Positions 34,036 through 43,333 are shown, counted from the first letter of the stretch. The stretch is 64,000 nt of DNA from Paenibacillus sacheonensis (GCF_009909195.1 NZ_JAAAMU010000002.1:310001-374000); one strand, 5' to 3'. Notes: generated by a model from the letters alone, not told the origin. Made by a program: numbers and translations.

Positions 34036-34599
34036 ATGGAGATCAACTATTGTATGTCATGCGGAGCGCCGCTTGAGATTCGCGACGTGGACGGAACGAT
34101 GCGGAAAGCCTGCACGGCGGACGGCTGCAGCTTCGTGCATTGGGGAAATTACAGCATCGGCGTCGGCGCGCTCGTGCTGCGGGACGAGAAAGTGCTGCTG
34201 GTGCGCAGAGCCCAAGAACCGGGCAAAGGCTATTGGACGAATCCGGGCGGTTATATCGAGCAGCTCGAGATGATTCATGATTCGATCAAGCGCGAAGTCA
34301 AGGAAGAGACGGCCGTGGATGCGGAAGTTCGGGGAATCGTGGCGCTGCGCGACCTGCCGCGGAACATTCATAACGTCTACATCGCGTTCGCGATGGATTA
34401 CGTGAGCGGGGAACCGGAACCGGACGGCGTCGAAGTGGATATGGCAGGGTTTTACAGCCTGCAGGAGCTGGAAACGATGAACGTTGCCGGATTTACGCGC
34501 TGGTTGATCGACGTCGCCTTGCGTTCGGGAAGCGACGGTTTGACGGAAGATCCGGCGCCGATCGTCAAGATGGACGGACACGGGTTGTTCCGGGTATAA
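34036..34599 (+). CDS. Nudix hydrolase with N-terminal zinc ribbon
   Basis: A 187-residue enzyme of the NADH-pyrophosphatase/ADP-ribose type layout: a zinc-ribbon-like segment (CMSCG then CTADGC at about 5-30), then a Nudix domain. The Nudix box starts in NPGGYIEQLE and ends REVKEET, with the metal-binding glutamates present. It hydrolyses a nucleoside diphosphate linked to another moiety; the substrate is not determined. The ATG at 34036 is chosen with GGTGA five bases upstream; a GTG at 34027 is in frame. A bidirectional terminator follows. Confidence 0.87.
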   Translation: MEINYCMSCGAPLEIRDVDGTMRKACTADGCSFVHWGNYSIGVGALVLRDEKVLLVRRAQEPGKGYWTNPGGYIEQLEMIHDSIKREVKEETAVDAEVRGIVALRDLPRNIHNVYIAFAMDYVSGEPEPDGVEVDMAGFYSLQELETMNVAGFTRWLIDVALRSGSDGLTEDPAPIVKMDGHGLFRV

Positions 34600-34606
34600 A
34601 ACGCAA

Positions 34607-34651
34607 AAGAGCCGGATACGCAAAGGCTGCTGCCTTGCCTATCCGGCTCTT
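34607..34651. terminator. Bidirectional terminator between Nudix and NlpC/P60 genes
   Basis: AAGAGCCGGATA and TATCCGGCTCTT form a perfect 12-bp stem between convergent genes. Confidence 0.8.
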
Positions 34652-34657
34652 CATGCG

Positions 34658-35143
34658 TTAGTTGAGCACGCGACGCGCCGTAACGTAATTCTTCTTCCAG
34701 TAGCTGGAGCTCAAATCGGAAATTTCGACGCCATCGTTGGCGCTGTGCAGGATTTTATTATTGCCGGCGTAGATGGCCACGTGGCTGATGCTGTACCCGT
34801 TCGTTTTGAAGAAGACGAGATCGCCCATGCTGAGATAGCCTTTCGCGACCTTCTGTCCTTTCAACGCTTGGTCAAGCGAAGTACGGGGCAGGGTAATGTT
34901 GAAATTGTCGTATACATACTGCGTGAACGAAGAGCAGTCGAATGCGTTCGTCATATAAGGAACTGCACCGTAGAGATAGGGTGTGCCTATGTATTTCTCG
35001 CCATAGCTGATCAATTCTTTGGATTTCGCGGTTGCTGCTTCTGCGGTTACAGCCGTTTCGACTACGACGGCTGTCATGCCGATCGAGGCGCAAAGACTCA
35101 CATTTAGGATGCTTTTGAGTAAACGTTGTTTGGAAACTTTCAT
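34658..35143 (-). CDS. Secreted NlpC/P60 endopeptidase
   Basis: A 161-residue exported peptidase consisting of a signal peptide (about 1-36) and one NlpC/P60 domain. The catalytic Cys is residue 70 in AFDCSSF, the His is in SISHVAIYAG and the third polar residue is in KILHSAND. Such enzymes cut the gamma-D-Glu-diamino acid bond of peptidoglycan stems. There is no cell-wall-binding module, so targeting must be by diffusion or partners. GGAGGG precedes the ATG at 35143. Confidence 0.92.
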   Translation of the reverse strand: MKVSKQRLLKSILNVSLCASIGMTAVVVETAVTAEAATAKSKELISYGEKYIGTPYLYGAVPYMTNAFDCSSFTQYVYDNFNITLPRTSLDQALKGQKVAKGYLSMGDLVFFKTNGYSISHVAIYAGNNKILHSANDGVEISDLSSSYWKKNYVTARRVLN

Positions 35144-35322
35144 GTCTTTCCCTCCAGCTCTTCAAGGTGCCATTTGTCTTTCAACACTATAGCACAGTTG
35201 AAACAGGGGGTTTTTGCAGGATGAGGGAAGATAAACAAGGCAACAATGGGCAAATTCGACTTTATGAGAATTACGTGAGAAATTTCTAATTTGTAAAGGC
35301 TTGTTTTGTCGAACGGCGTCAT

Positions 35323-35352
35323 TTGGATTCGAAAACCGAACTCTGGTATGAT
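35323..35352 (+). promoter_or_regulatory. Sigma-A promoter of msrAB
   Basis: TTGGAT (35323-35328) and TATGAT (35347-35352) are separated by 18 bp, 40 bases before the start codon. Confidence 0.6.
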
Positions 35353-35391
35353 AGTAGAAGCAGTCAAGCGAAAGAAAGGACGTGTCTACGC

Positions 35392-36378
35392 ATGAACGAT
35401 AACCTGATAGATTCATCCCGCAATTCCAATCCTCAGCTGGCTCGGGCGGCCTTCGCCGGAGGCTGTTTTTGGTGTATGGTAACCCCGTTCGAGGAGCAGC
35501 CCGGCATCCATGCCGTCGTCTCCGGTTATATGGGGGGACATACCGTCAATCCGACGTACAAAGAGGTATGCACGGAAACGACGGGGCATGCGGAAGTCGT
35601 CCAAATCACGTTCGATCCCGCGATCTATCCGTACGAGAAGCTGCTTGAAACGTACTGGCGCCAGATCGACCCGACGGATGCGGGCGGACAGTTCCACGAT
35701 CGGGGCGATTCGTATCGCAGCGCGATCTTTACCTACGGCGAAGAACAGCGTGCCGCTGCCGAGCGCTCCAAACAAGAGCTTCAGCAGAGCGGCCGCTTCG
35801 ATAAACCGATCGTGACGGAGATCGCCCCGGCATCGGAATTTTATCCGGCAGAGGATTACCATCAGGACTACCACCATAAGAATCCCCTTCGCTATAAGAT
35901 GTACCGCAAAGGCTCGGGCCGCGACGCCTTCATCGCCGAGCATTGGAATACGCGGCAGGACCGCGAAGCCCGCCGTGCGCAGTTGACGCCCGCGCAATTC
36001 GAAGTGACGCAGAATAACGGCACGGAAGCGCCGTTCACGGGCGAATACTGGGACTTCAACGGGGAAGGCATCTATGTGGACATCGTCTCGGGCGAACCGC
36101 TCTTCAGCTCGACGGACAAATTCGATTCCAACTGCGGCTGGCCGAGCTTCACGAAACCGATCGTGAACGCCAACGTGAAGGAGAAATCCGATTTCACCCA
36201 TGGCATGATCCGCACGGAGGTGCGCAGCAGGGATGCCGACTCGCATCTTGGCCACGTATTCAACGATGGGCCAGGCCCGACGAAGCTCCGTTATTGCATC
36301 AATTCGGCCGCGCTGCGCTTCATCCCGAAAGCCGAGATGGAAGCGCAAGGATACGGTCATCTGCTGTCCTCGCTGTAA
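35392..36378 (+). CDS. msrAB: Fused methionine sulfoxide reductase MsrA-MsrB
   Basis: A 328-residue fusion that repairs both stereoisomers of oxidised methionine. The MsrA part (about 15-175) has the catalytic Cys25 in GGCFWCM. The MsrB part (about 190-328) has CGWPSF, the [15 protein letters not shown] signature and the resolving/catalytic Cys302 in [11 protein letters not shown]. The zinc-binding CxxC pairs of many MsrB proteins are absent, as in other Bacillus-type MsrB proteins. The ATG at 35392 is preferred over the in-frame ATG at 35323. Its stop abuts the convergent gerC-type gene with no spacer. Confidence 0.93.
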   Translation: MNDNLIDSSRNSNPQLARAAFAGGCFWCMVTPFEEQPGIHAVVSGYMGGHTVNPTYKEVCTETTGHAEVVQITFDPAIYPYEKLLETYWRQIDPTDAGGQFHDRGDSYRSAIFTYGEEQRAAAERSKQELQQSGRFDKPIVTEIAPASEFYPAEDYHQDYHHKNPLRYKMYRKGSGRDAFIAEHWNTRQDREARRAQLTPAQFEVTQNNGTEAPFTGEYWDFNGEGIYVDIVSGEPLFSSTDKFDSNCGWPSFTKPIVNANVKEKSDFTHGMIRTEVRSRDADSHLGHVFNDGPGPTKLRYCINSAALRFIPKAEMEAQGYGHLLSSL

Positions 36379-37467
36379 TCAACGGACGAGTCCCGTGCTT
36401 TCGATGATCACGCGCGAGCTGACTTCGAACTTCACTTGCGGATAAACCTCCTGCCAGTGTTTCCAGTCTTGCTCGTTTCCGAAATATTTCGCCAAGTAAT
36501 GCAGGCCGAACCCGTAAGGGTCGACGCCTGCATTTCTTATTTTGATCAGCAGTTTTTTCGTCGTCCGATTCATTTCCTGTTCTAGCAGGCCTTGGACTTC
36601 GGGAATTTTGCTGTTTAACAGGACGACCGCGCTTTGCTCGACTATGCCTGTGATCTTGAACCGAAGCTTGACGGTAGGTACGCGATCCCTCGTAATGCTG
36701 ACATCCCTGGATACCCGAGAAATATACAAGACGAGCCGTTTGCCTTCGTAGTTGATCGCGATTCCCGAGCGGGAAAACGAATTCGCGCTCAGGTTGTACA
36801 GGATCGTTTCGGCTCTGTTGAGGAGAAGTTGTTCTTTCGTTTTGTTCAACAACACCAAATTCTCCACGACGTAGGAATCCCCGTCGAAGCGGATCGTCGG
36901 AAAATAGGGATCCATGCCCTTCTCCGAGAAACGCCGGAAGATGTCGAATAAATATTCCGTGACCGTATACGGCGAGACGGTTCCTTCCTTGCCGAAGGTC
37001 AAGAAGAACGCGTTGCCGGCGATGCGTTCCGTCGCGGGGTTGGCCTTCAAAATTGCCATCGCCGTCGGCTGCGCTACGGCCGCATAGGAAATCAGCTGGA
37101 TATCGCGCCGCCGGCTCAGCCAATTAAGCGGCTCTTCCATCGAATGCTTGATTAACGTTTTGCCGAAGAGGAAAATGCGGCATTGACCGAAGTCGAGCTC
37201 CTTGTCGACATGCGATTTTAGGTTGCGGACGGCTTCCGCGATACTGGGGGCCGCCAGATGCTCTACTTGGCTTTCCGCCAGGCCTTCTCCGATCTTGGAT
37301 GCGGGAATGGCGAGACGGAGGGTAACTTCGTACGGCTTTTCCTTGTCTCCGGTCCAATCCACGCCCATCGCGACGACGAAGAATCGTTTATCGAGATCTT
37401 TGAAGCCGCATCCGCTCGAACTCGCGAGAAAGCCCAGGATCAGAATACTTGCAGCGATTTTCTTCAT
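36379..37467 (-). CDS. GerC-family germinant receptor lipoprotein (second operon)
   Basis: A 362-residue lipoprotein with lipobox SSGC, Cys at residue 20. The GerAC-type domain is seen in FFVVAMGVDWTGDKEKPYEV at the start and VDPYGFGLHYLAKYFGNEQDWKHW near the end. Start ATG 37467 overlaps the stop of the permease-like subunit (ATGA on the minus strand). It is the last gene of the operon. No terminator separates it from the convergent msrAB, whose stop codon is directly adjacent. Confidence 0.92.
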   Translation of the reverse strand: MKKIAASILILGFLASSSGCGFKDLDKRFFVVAMGVDWTGDKEKPYEVTLRLAIPASKIGEGLAESQVEHLAAPSIAEAVRNLKSHVDKELDFGQCRIFLFGKTLIKHSMEEPLNWLSRRRDIQLISYAAVAQPTAMAILKANPATERIAGNAFFLTFGKEGTVSPYTVTEYLFDIFRRFSEKGMDPYFPTIRFDGDSYVVENLVLLNKTKEQLLLNRAETILYNLSANSFSRSGIAINYEGKRLVLYISRVSRDVSITRDRVPTVKLRFKITGIVEQSAVVLLNSKIPEVQGLLEQEMNRTTKKLLIKIRNAGVDPYGFGLHYLAKYFGNEQDWKHWQEVYPQVKFEVSSRVIIESTGLVR

Positions 37468-38621
37468 TCGGCAGCCTTCCCGATGGCCGCGGACTGCGCT
37501 TCCGCCCGCGGCTTGTTTTTCGACTTCGATTTTTTTTGTCGCCATACGAAATACAGCATCATGAATACCGTCAAGATTTCGACGAAAAACCGCGTGATAA
37601 TCCATACCTCCGATACCCGTTGGTTCTCTTCCGTCGATATGAAATACATGTAGACGAACGCCGCGGCTCCGATTCCGACCGAGAACCAAATATTGATACG
37701 GGACGCGGGAGTCTCTTCCACGCTTTTATATCCATTCAGCGTATACCGGATGAAATGGATCGTCGTATGCCAAGTATTCATGACGTAGAGCAGCGAAATG
37801 CCGGTAAACATCAGCAGGAAGACGTACAGCACCCGATTAATGAAGCCGTAGTCCAGCGCCATGGAATCGGCCGTCATCGACCAGAGGTAGACGTATTCCT
37901 GCACGCCAACGGTACCGTGGAAGCCGATGGGCACGAAAAAGGTCACCGCGAGAAACAAGCTGCTGAACAGGGGCACCACCCATCGAAACTTGAACTTGAA
38001 GCCTTCTTCATGCATGCGATTGAACAGCACGAGGCTCATATAGCCCGAGAACAGGAAGGTCGATGCCGCTATGGTTATGAAGGACGGAGCGATTCTGACG
38101 TAGCCGGCTACGTAACGAATGGCATCCCAGTTCATGTTTTCGTTCGTGATCGCCTTCAGAAGAAATAGAATGATCAGCGGCGTGATGAGCACCATCGCGA
38201 TTTCCTGAATGAATTGCACGGTCCGCGTCGACTGGCAGCTGGCCCAGGCCGCCGCGCCGGCGAGCAGGATCAGGTTGACCAGCGGAGGCATGTCCGGATA
38301 GAAGAACATTCTCGCCGTCTCGGCGTAGGAGTATAGGACGATGATGCCGGACGGAAGCCAAACGAATAAAGCGGCGGACAGGATGTTCACCTTCGTCAGC
38401 CATCGGGGCAGATAGAGATCGCTGATTTCGGGATACCCGAGACCGGGAAAACGCTCGAAGCAGGCCATCGTCACGAGCGACATGACCGAGCTGATCGCGA
38501 TCGCGACCAGCATGCCGGAGACGGCTCCGTGAAACCGGTCTCTGATGAGCAGGGTAGGGACGAACATCATGATATTGATCATGCCGACGTAGAAGACGTG
38601 ATAGTAGAAATACCTGATCAA
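37464..38621 (-). CDS. GerB-family germinant receptor subunit B (second operon)
   Basis: A 385-residue membrane protein with about ten helices, family-typical at FHGAVSGMLVAIAISSVMS and later at MNWDAIRYVAGY. The likely start is a TTG at 38621 that overlaps the TGA of subunit A (TTGA) and follows GGAGGG at a good distance. No ATG or GTG is available near it, so a rare TTG start and translational coupling are inferred. In-frame codons upstream lie within the A gene. Together with the A and C subunits it should form a second receptor with a different germinant range. Confidence 0.85.
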   Translation of the reverse strand: MIRYFYYHVFYVGMINIMMFVPTLLIRDRFHGAVSGMLVAIAISSVMSLVTMACFERFPGLGYPEISDLYLPRWLTKVNILSAALFVWLPSGIIVLYSYAETARMFFYPDMPPLVNLILLAGAAAWASCQSTRTVQFIQEIAMVLITPLIILFLLKAITNENMNWDAIRYVAGYVRIAPSFITIAASTFLFSGYMSLVLFNRMHEEGFKFKFRWVVPLFSSLFLAVTFFVPIGFHGTVGVQEYVYLWSMTADSMALDYGFINRVLYVFLLMFTGISLLYVMNTWHTTIHFIRYTLNGYKSVEETPASRINIWFSVGIGAAAFVYMYFISTEENQRVSEVWIITRFFVEILTVFMMLYFVWRQKKSKSKNKPRAEAQSAAIGKAAE

Positions 38622-39964
38622 GACGAACGCCCTCCTTTTGCGGCGGCATGATGCCGTTTGGCCTCGTTCTTCGGCACGTACACGGCAAGGTATGGCTGAC
38701 CGAAGCTGCGCAGACTGCACCAATAGACGATCAGGCTGAAGAACGTTACGACGACGCCGAGCAGGCCGTAGAAGATGGAGACGATGACGAAGACATATTT
38801 GATGAACCGTATGGAATAGCCGAAGCCGTTATTCGGGATAACGAAATTCGAAATCGCGACGACGGAGGTGACGATGATCATAATGCTGCTGACGAGACCG
38901 GCTTGCTGAATGGATTGGCCGAGAATTAAACCGCCTACGGTCGTGGCCGTGGACCCGATGGACCGGGGCAGTCGTAAGCTAGCCTCGATGAGCGCTTCGA
39001 TCATGAATAGCATCAGGAATACCTCGATGAACGACGGATAAGGCACGACGACCCGACTGCCGGCAATGGACAGCGTCAATTGAACGCGCAGCACCTCGGG
39101 GTTATAGGAGACGATGGCGATATACGTAGCGGGCAGCGTAATCGTCAGTACCATGGCGACGTAGCGCAACATAAGCAGAAACTTGCTCATCCAATGAAAT
39201 TCGTAATCATCGTCCATCGCATGCATGAAATCGAACATGCGCACGGGTAGGACAAGGCCGAAACGGCTGCCGTCCAGCAGCAGCGCCACTTTGCCGCGCT
39301 CGAGCATCGTCGCGATGCGGTCAGGGCGCTCCGTTTGGAGTATAATGGGAAATAGCTTGTGACGTCTTCCGGACAGCTCCTTGAGCAGCAGCCCCGTGGC
39401 GCGCAGCGTTTTGACTTTGACTTTGGACAACCGGATGTTGATTTGTTCCAACACGTCGCGATTTACGAGTTCGGCGTCGTAGAGCAGCGTGACGCGGGAC
39501 TTCGAGGCTTCGCCGAGCACATGCTGCTCCACGCAGAGCGTCGGTTCGTTGTAGCGGAGTCGGACCAAGCTGACGTTCATGTCGAGATCTTCCGTCATCG
39601 CGGACTGGGGTCCTTGCAGCGTGGATTCGATCTGAACTTCGTCCGGCCGGTCGAACAGCTTGCGCTGCGCGTCGAAGCGGTAGACGGTATCCTCGATTTT
39701 GAACAAGAGCGTGCCCTTCAGCAGCAGATTCGTCCATAGCTGGGGCTCGTCCACTTCGGAAAAGCAAGGATCCGCTTCGATCATGCGATTGAAGACGGGA
39801 AGTTCGAAACGATAGGAGAACGGGACGAGCAAGCCGTCTTTGATAAGCGTCGGGTCGCACAACGAAGGGAAGTAACAGACCTCCATTTGGATAATGCCGT
39901 TATCCAAGGTGTCGCTGAACAAATCGGACGGATTTTGCAATTCCTTGCGAATTTGTTCGATCAT
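38618..39964 (-). CDS. GerA-family germinant receptor subunit A (second operon)
   Basis: A 448-residue subunit, shorter than the 518-residue A subunit at 9485 mainly in its N-terminal soluble part. The C-terminal membrane half has PYPSFIEVFLMLFMIEALIEASLRLP and VGGLILGQSIQQAGLVS, matching the conserved GerA segments. CGGAGGCGG precedes the ATG at 39964. A sigma-G-like promoter lies 30-60 bases upstream. Germinant unknown. Confidence 0.92.
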   Translation of the reverse strand: MIEQIRKELQNPSDLFSDTLDNGIIQMEVCYFPSLCDPTLIKDGLLVPFSYRFELPVFNRMIEADPCFSEVDEPQLWTNLLLKGTLLFKIEDTVYRFDAQRKLFDRPDEVQIESTLQGPQSAMTEDLDMNVSLVRLRYNEPTLCVEQHVLGEASKSRVTLLYDAELVNRDVLEQINIRLSKVKVKTLRATGLLLKELSGRRHKLFPIILQTERPDRIATMLERGKVALLLDGSRFGLVLPVRMFDFMHAMDDDYEFHWMSKFLLMLRYVAMVLTITLPATYIAIVSYNPEVLRVQLTLSIAGSRVVVPYPSFIEVFLMLFMIEALIEASLRLPRSIGSTATTVGGLILGQSIQQAGLVSSIMIIVTSVVAISNFVIPNNGFGYSIRFIKYVFVIVSIFYGLLGVVVTFFSLIVYWCSLRSFGQPYLAVYVPKNEAKRHHAAAKGGRSS

Positions 39965-39995
39965 GAAGCCGCCTCCGTTCCCTTGATTTGGGAAT

Positions 39996-40024
39996 TAGGA
40001 TGCCCGGAAAGCGGTACAATATGC
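39996..40024 (-). promoter_or_regulatory. Sigma-G/F-like promoter of the second gerA-type operon
   Basis: On the minus strand, GCATAT (plus 40019-40024) and CATCCTA (plus 39996-40002) are 16 bp apart. The -10 matches CAT--TA exactly, and forespore expression is expected for germinant receptors. Confidence 0.55.
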
Positions 40025-40068
40025 AAATGCTGGATAGGCGGTCCATATCGAAGCGAGAGAGGAGCGGG

Positions 40069-41235
40069 ATGGGAATGAAATTCGTGTTAGCGCCGGACTC
40101 ATTCAAGGAAAGCATGGCTGCCGGGCGGGTCGCCGCCATTATGCGGGAAGCGATAACGGAGATTGCGCGCGGCAGCGAGGTCGAGATCGTGGAGCTGCCC
40201 GTCGGCGATGGCGGTGAAGGAACGTTGGAATTGCTGGTGAATGCGTTAGACGGACGCATGGTGGAAGCGAAAGTCACTGGTCCGCTGGGCGAGCCGGTCT
40301 CGGCGCGAATGGGTTTATCCGGCGACGGCAGGACGGCCATCGTGGAGATGGCGCAGGCAAGCGGCTTGCAGCTGGTTCCGGCGGCGGCTCGAAATCCGCT
40401 GCTGACGACCACGTACGGAACGGGGGAATTGATTCGGCTTGCCCTGGACAGCGGCGCCGTCGACCGCTTGATCGTGACGATCGGAGGAAGTGCCACGAAC
40501 GACTGCGGCGCGGGCATGCTGCAAGCGCTTGGCGCCCGTCTGCTGGATAGCGGCGGACTGCCGATTGGACGCGGAGGAGGCGAGCTTCATCGCATTGCGG
40601 CCATCGACCTGGCCGGCATGGATTCCCGCTTGAAGTCGATCCGGGTGTCCGTCGCTTGCGACGTGACGAATCCGCTGACCGGTCCGCATGGGGCATCGCA
40701 TGTATTCGGACCGCAGAAAGGCGCGACGCCGGAGGTGGCGGAGCAATTGGACGCGGCGCTGACGCATTTCGCGGATTGCATCGAGAAGACCGAGGGTCTT
40801 CGTCTGCATGATATTCCCGGAGCGGGCGCCGCAGGCGGGCTCGGAGCGGCATTGATGCTGTGCGGCGGCAAGCTCGAGCCGGGCATCGAGCTCGTCTTGA
40901 ACGCGGTGGGCTTCGATTCGCATGTCAGGGGAGCCGATTATGTCTTGACTGGAGAAGGCCGGATCGACAGCCAGACGCCGGGCGGCAAAGTAATCGCGGG
41001 CATCGCGAAGCACGCGAAGCAGGCCGGCGTGCCGGTGCTCGCCTTCGCGGGCAGCCTGCAGCCGGGCTACGAGGAACTGTATGAGGGGGGCTTGCAGGCG
41101 GTGTTCGGCATCACGCCGAAGCCGATGACGCTGGAAGAAGCGATGAAGCAGGGCGAGGCGAATTTGCGTCAAACGGTCTCGAACGTGGTGCGGCTGATTG
41201 TTGGGCAATCTGGACCTAAGAACAAGACGGAATGA
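40069..41235 (+). CDS. Glycerate 2-kinase (GckA/GarK-type)
   Basis: A 388-residue enzyme phosphorylating D-glycerate, feeding glycolysis. The family signatures are FVLAPDSFKESM at the N-terminus, ELPVGDGGEGTLE (about residue 45), TIGGSATNDCGAGMLQALGA (about 140), GAGAAGGLGAAL (about 255) and TGEGRIDSQTPGGKV (about 295). Length is normal. GAGAGGAG precedes the ATG at 40069; an ATG two codons later is possible. No other glycerate or glyoxylate genes are adjacent. Confidence 0.93.
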   Translation: MGMKFVLAPDSFKESMAAGRVAAIMREAITEIARGSEVEIVELPVGDGGEGTLELLVNALDGRMVEAKVTGPLGEPVSARMGLSGDGRTAIVEMAQASGLQLVPAAARNPLLTTTYGTGELIRLALDSGAVDRLIVTIGGSATNDCGAGMLQALGARLLDSGGLPIGRGGGELHRIAAIDLAGMDSRLKSIRVSVACDVTNPLTGPHGASHVFGPQKGATPEVAEQLDAALTHFADCIEKTEGLRLHDIPGAGAAGGLGAALMLCGGKLEPGIELVLNAVGFDSHVRGADYVLTGEGRIDSQTPGGKVIAGIAKHAKQAGVPVLAFAGSLQPGYEELYEGGLQAVFGITPKPMTLEEAMKQGEANLRQTVSNVVRLIVGQSGPKNKTE

Positions 41236-41275
41236 ACCGGATCAAATGAACAGCAATGACCCGTCCGCGAGCAAT

Positions 41276-41896
41276 TTAGAGCTCGATGACGAGATCGTAG
41301 GACGAAGGCGGACGAACCTGCGCGAAATAGTAAGCCTCGGATGGATCCCAGCGGCGATGCCACGCGATATCTTCGCTGTTCTCGCGTTCGTTATGCCGTC
41401 GGTGCCTGATCGCGTCCGGAACCTGGATTAGAATCTTGTAGTCGAGCAGGTCGTTCAACTCGGGCAAGGCGCTGTAGATGCCGTCGAGCAGAATGACAGG
41501 CGAAGGCTGAATGATGACGGACTCTGGGGCCAGCTTATCTTCCGTCTCGAACGAATACGGACGGTAGCGGGCTGGCTGGCCGTTCAAGAGCGGCTCCAGC
41601 ACCTCGCGTCGAAGCCGAATCCAGTCCATGCAGCGGCGGCATTTCTGCTCATCCGGGCATAGGTCCCATTCCTCGTCTGGTACAGCCGCGTCGAAGAAAT
41701 CGTCGTAATGGATGACGGAGGCTCCGATCAGCGGCGCCGTCATGCGCGTCAGCGTTGACTTTCCGGCGCCGCTTCCGCCGTCGACGGCCGCGATCATTGG
41801 ACGTTTGAACCGGGATGATGCCGCTAGGACGGAGGCTGCAAGGGCTTTTGCCGCTGCTTGTAAATCAGGGAATAAATGGTTCGTTTCATCTGTCAT
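41276..41896 (-). CDS. Uridine kinase-like P-loop kinase
   Basis: A 206-residue P-loop kinase. Walker A is GGSGAGKST near residue 50. Next come HYDDFFD, the substrate-binding Asp region of uridine/phosphoribulokinase-like kinases, then ILLDGIYSALPEL and RHRRHNERE in the lid. The family includes uridine kinase-like proteins whose exact substrates are unknown. AAGGAGGG precedes the ATG at 41896; an in-frame ATG at 41926 is less well placed. It is convergent with glycerate kinase, with no obvious terminator between them. Confidence 0.82.
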   Translation of the reverse strand: MTDETNHLFPDLQAAAKALAASVLAASSRFKRPMIAAVDGGSGAGKSTLTRMTAPLIGASVIHYDDFFDAAVPDEEWDLCPDEQKCRRCMDWIRLRREVLEPLLNGQPARYRPYSFETEDKLAPESVIIQPSPVILLDGIYSALPELNDLLDYKILIQVPDAIRHRRHNERENSEDIAWHRRWDPSEAYYFAQVRPPSSYDLVIEL

Positions 41897-41990
41897 GGGT
41901 ATTCCCTCCTTTGGAGCATGCTCCATCTATTCGCGGCTCTCCGCGCATATACCTTCTAAACAAAGGTCGATAAGCAAGGAGCTGTCAGGT

Positions 41991-42083
41991 ATGTATTCGG
42001 AGATGGGTAATGAAAGCTTAACCGCGCAACGCGGACGACTCATACGGAAGGAAGGGTGCGCATGCATGGTCCGGGTTATGTAA
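41991..42083 (+). CDS. Possible 30-residue leader peptide
   Basis: ATG at 41991 follows AAGGAG at nine bases, and the frame runs 30 codons to a TAA inside the next gene, overlapping it by 22 bases. It may be a translated leader coupled to the membrane protein at 42062, or a chance frame. Composition is unremarkable. Confidence 0.25.
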   Translation: MYSEMGNESLTAQRGRLIRKEGCACMVRVM

Positions 42084-42328
42084 TTCTATGGGTGATTCTG
42101 CTGCTGGTGCTGCTCGCTGCCGGCTGGCGGAGAAGATGGTGGCCATTGGCCATTTACGCGCTCGGCTGCCTCATTCTGCTCGTGGAAGTCAACCGCGGCA
42201 ACGGCGGATGGGAGGACTTGGCCGAATTCGCAACGCTCATCGTGTTCGTGCTTCCGCTGTATCTGATCGGTTCGATTGTTTGGTTGATCCTCTACTTGGT
42301 GGAAAGGAAACGCAAATTAAAAAATTAA
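42062..42328 (+). CDS. Small two-helix membrane protein, unknown function
   Basis: An 88-residue protein with a hydrophobic N-terminal region (about 5-40, two short helices around a WRRRWWP turn) and a second hydrophobic stretch (about 57-82), ending in a basic tail ERKRKLKN. I do not recognise a family; the fold resembles small PLDc_N/superinfection-type membrane proteins only in size. AAGGAAGG precedes the ATG at seven bases. The next gene starts 52 bases later with its own RBS. Confidence 0.65.
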   Translation: MHGPGYVILWVILLLVLLAAGWRRRWWPLAIYALGCLILLVEVNRGNGGWEDLAEFATLIVFVLPLYLIGSIVWLILYLVERKRKLKN

Positions 42329-42380
42329 TAAATGTCATTAATGATTAATACCGTGAAGGTTAAGAAAAGGAGTGATTCGC

Positions 42381-42686
42381 ATGGCTATCGTTCAAGTTAC
42401 GATCGTTCCGCTCGGAACGGAATCGCCGAGCGTCGGCGCCTACGTGGCGTCCATCGTCCACGTCCTGCAGGAAGCCAAGGAGTCCATCCGCTATCAGCTG
42501 ACGCCGATGAGCACGATTATCGAAGGCGAATTGGACGACTTGCTCGCCGTCGTCCGTCGCATGCACGAGGTGCCGTTCTCGCACGGCGCGATGCGGGTAT
42601 CGACCTCGATCACCATCGACGACCGGAGAGACAAGAAGGGAACGATGGAACAGAAGATGCGATCGGTAGAAGAGAAACTGCGCTGA
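42381..42686 (+). CDS. MTH1187/YqgV family thiamine-binding protein
   Basis: A 101-residue small alpha/beta protein of the MTH1187/YkoF-like family (DUF77). The signature is VTIVPLGTESPSVGAYVASI at the start, then YQLTPMSTIIEGELDDLLAVV and a C-terminal MEQKMRSVEEKL helix. Family members bind thiamine or related pyrimidines. AAGGAGTGA precedes the ATG at 42381. No TPP riboswitch or thi genes are seen nearby. Confidence 0.87.
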   Translation: MAIVQVTIVPLGTESPSVGAYVASIVHVLQEAKESIRYQLTPMSTIIEGELDDLLAVVRRMHEVPFSHGAMRVSTSITIDDRRDKKGTMEQKMRSVEEKLR

Positions 42687-42699
42687 TGGAGGTGCGAGA

Positions 42700-43287
42700 A
42701 TGTCCGGTACGATAGATGGTCTGCCGATGGTCTTGTTCGAAGGGCAGCGGCAAATGGAGGACTGGCTGGAGCAGCATCATGAGGCTTCGGCGGGCATATG
42801 GGTGCAAATCGCGAAGAAGGCTTCGGGAATCACATCGATCAGCTATCAAGAGGCGCTCGAGATTGCCCTCTGTTACGGCTGGATCGACAGCCGGAAGGAG
42901 AAGCTCAATGACGAGCTGTGGATTCAGCGGTTTACGCCCCGCGGAGCGCGAAGCATATGGTCGAAGGTGAATGTCGAAAAGGCAGAGCGGTTAATCGAGC
43001 AGAATCGAATGAAAACCGCGGGCCTGCGCGCGATCGAGACGGCGAAGCAAAATGGCCAATGGGCCAAGGCCTATGCGCCGCAGAGCACCTCCGAATTGCC
43101 GGAGGATTTTGCCGATGCGCTGGCCCGGAACGAGAAAGCCGGCGCGTTCTTCGAGGCGCTCGACAAGCAGAATCGGTACGCGATGATTTTCAGGATTCAT
43201 AATGCGAAGAAGGCGGAAACCCGGATGAAGCGTATTGCGCAGTTCGTGGACATGCTGGAGAAGGGCGAGCGGATCTACCCCAAATGA
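42700..43287 (+). CDS. YdeI/OmpD-associated family protein
   Basis: A 195-residue soluble protein of the YdeI/OmpD-associated (bacteriocin-protection-like) family. Recognisable segments are EASAGIWVQIAKKASGITSISYQEALEIALCYGWID, where family members show a conserved ALCFGWID, and RFTPRGARSIWSKVNVEKAERL. The C-terminal part is helical (KKAETRMKRIAQFVDMLEKG). ATGGAGGTGCGAGA precedes the ATG. The gene begins 13 bases after the thiamine-binding protein gene, so the two are co-transcribed. The role in Firmicutes is not established. Confidence 0.85.
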   Translation: MSGTIDGLPMVLFEGQRQMEDWLEQHHEASAGIWVQIAKKASGITSISYQEALEIALCYGWIDSRKEKLNDELWIQRFTPRGARSIWSKVNVEKAERLIEQNRMKTAGLRAIETAKQNGQWAKAYAPQSTSELPEDFADALARNEKAGAFFEALDKQNRYAMIFRIHNAKKAETRMKRIAQFVDMLEKGERIYPK

Positions 43288-43333
43288 CTGCGCGTGCAGG
43301 CATTGTTAGGGTGGACGGTGGAACAACGAACGG

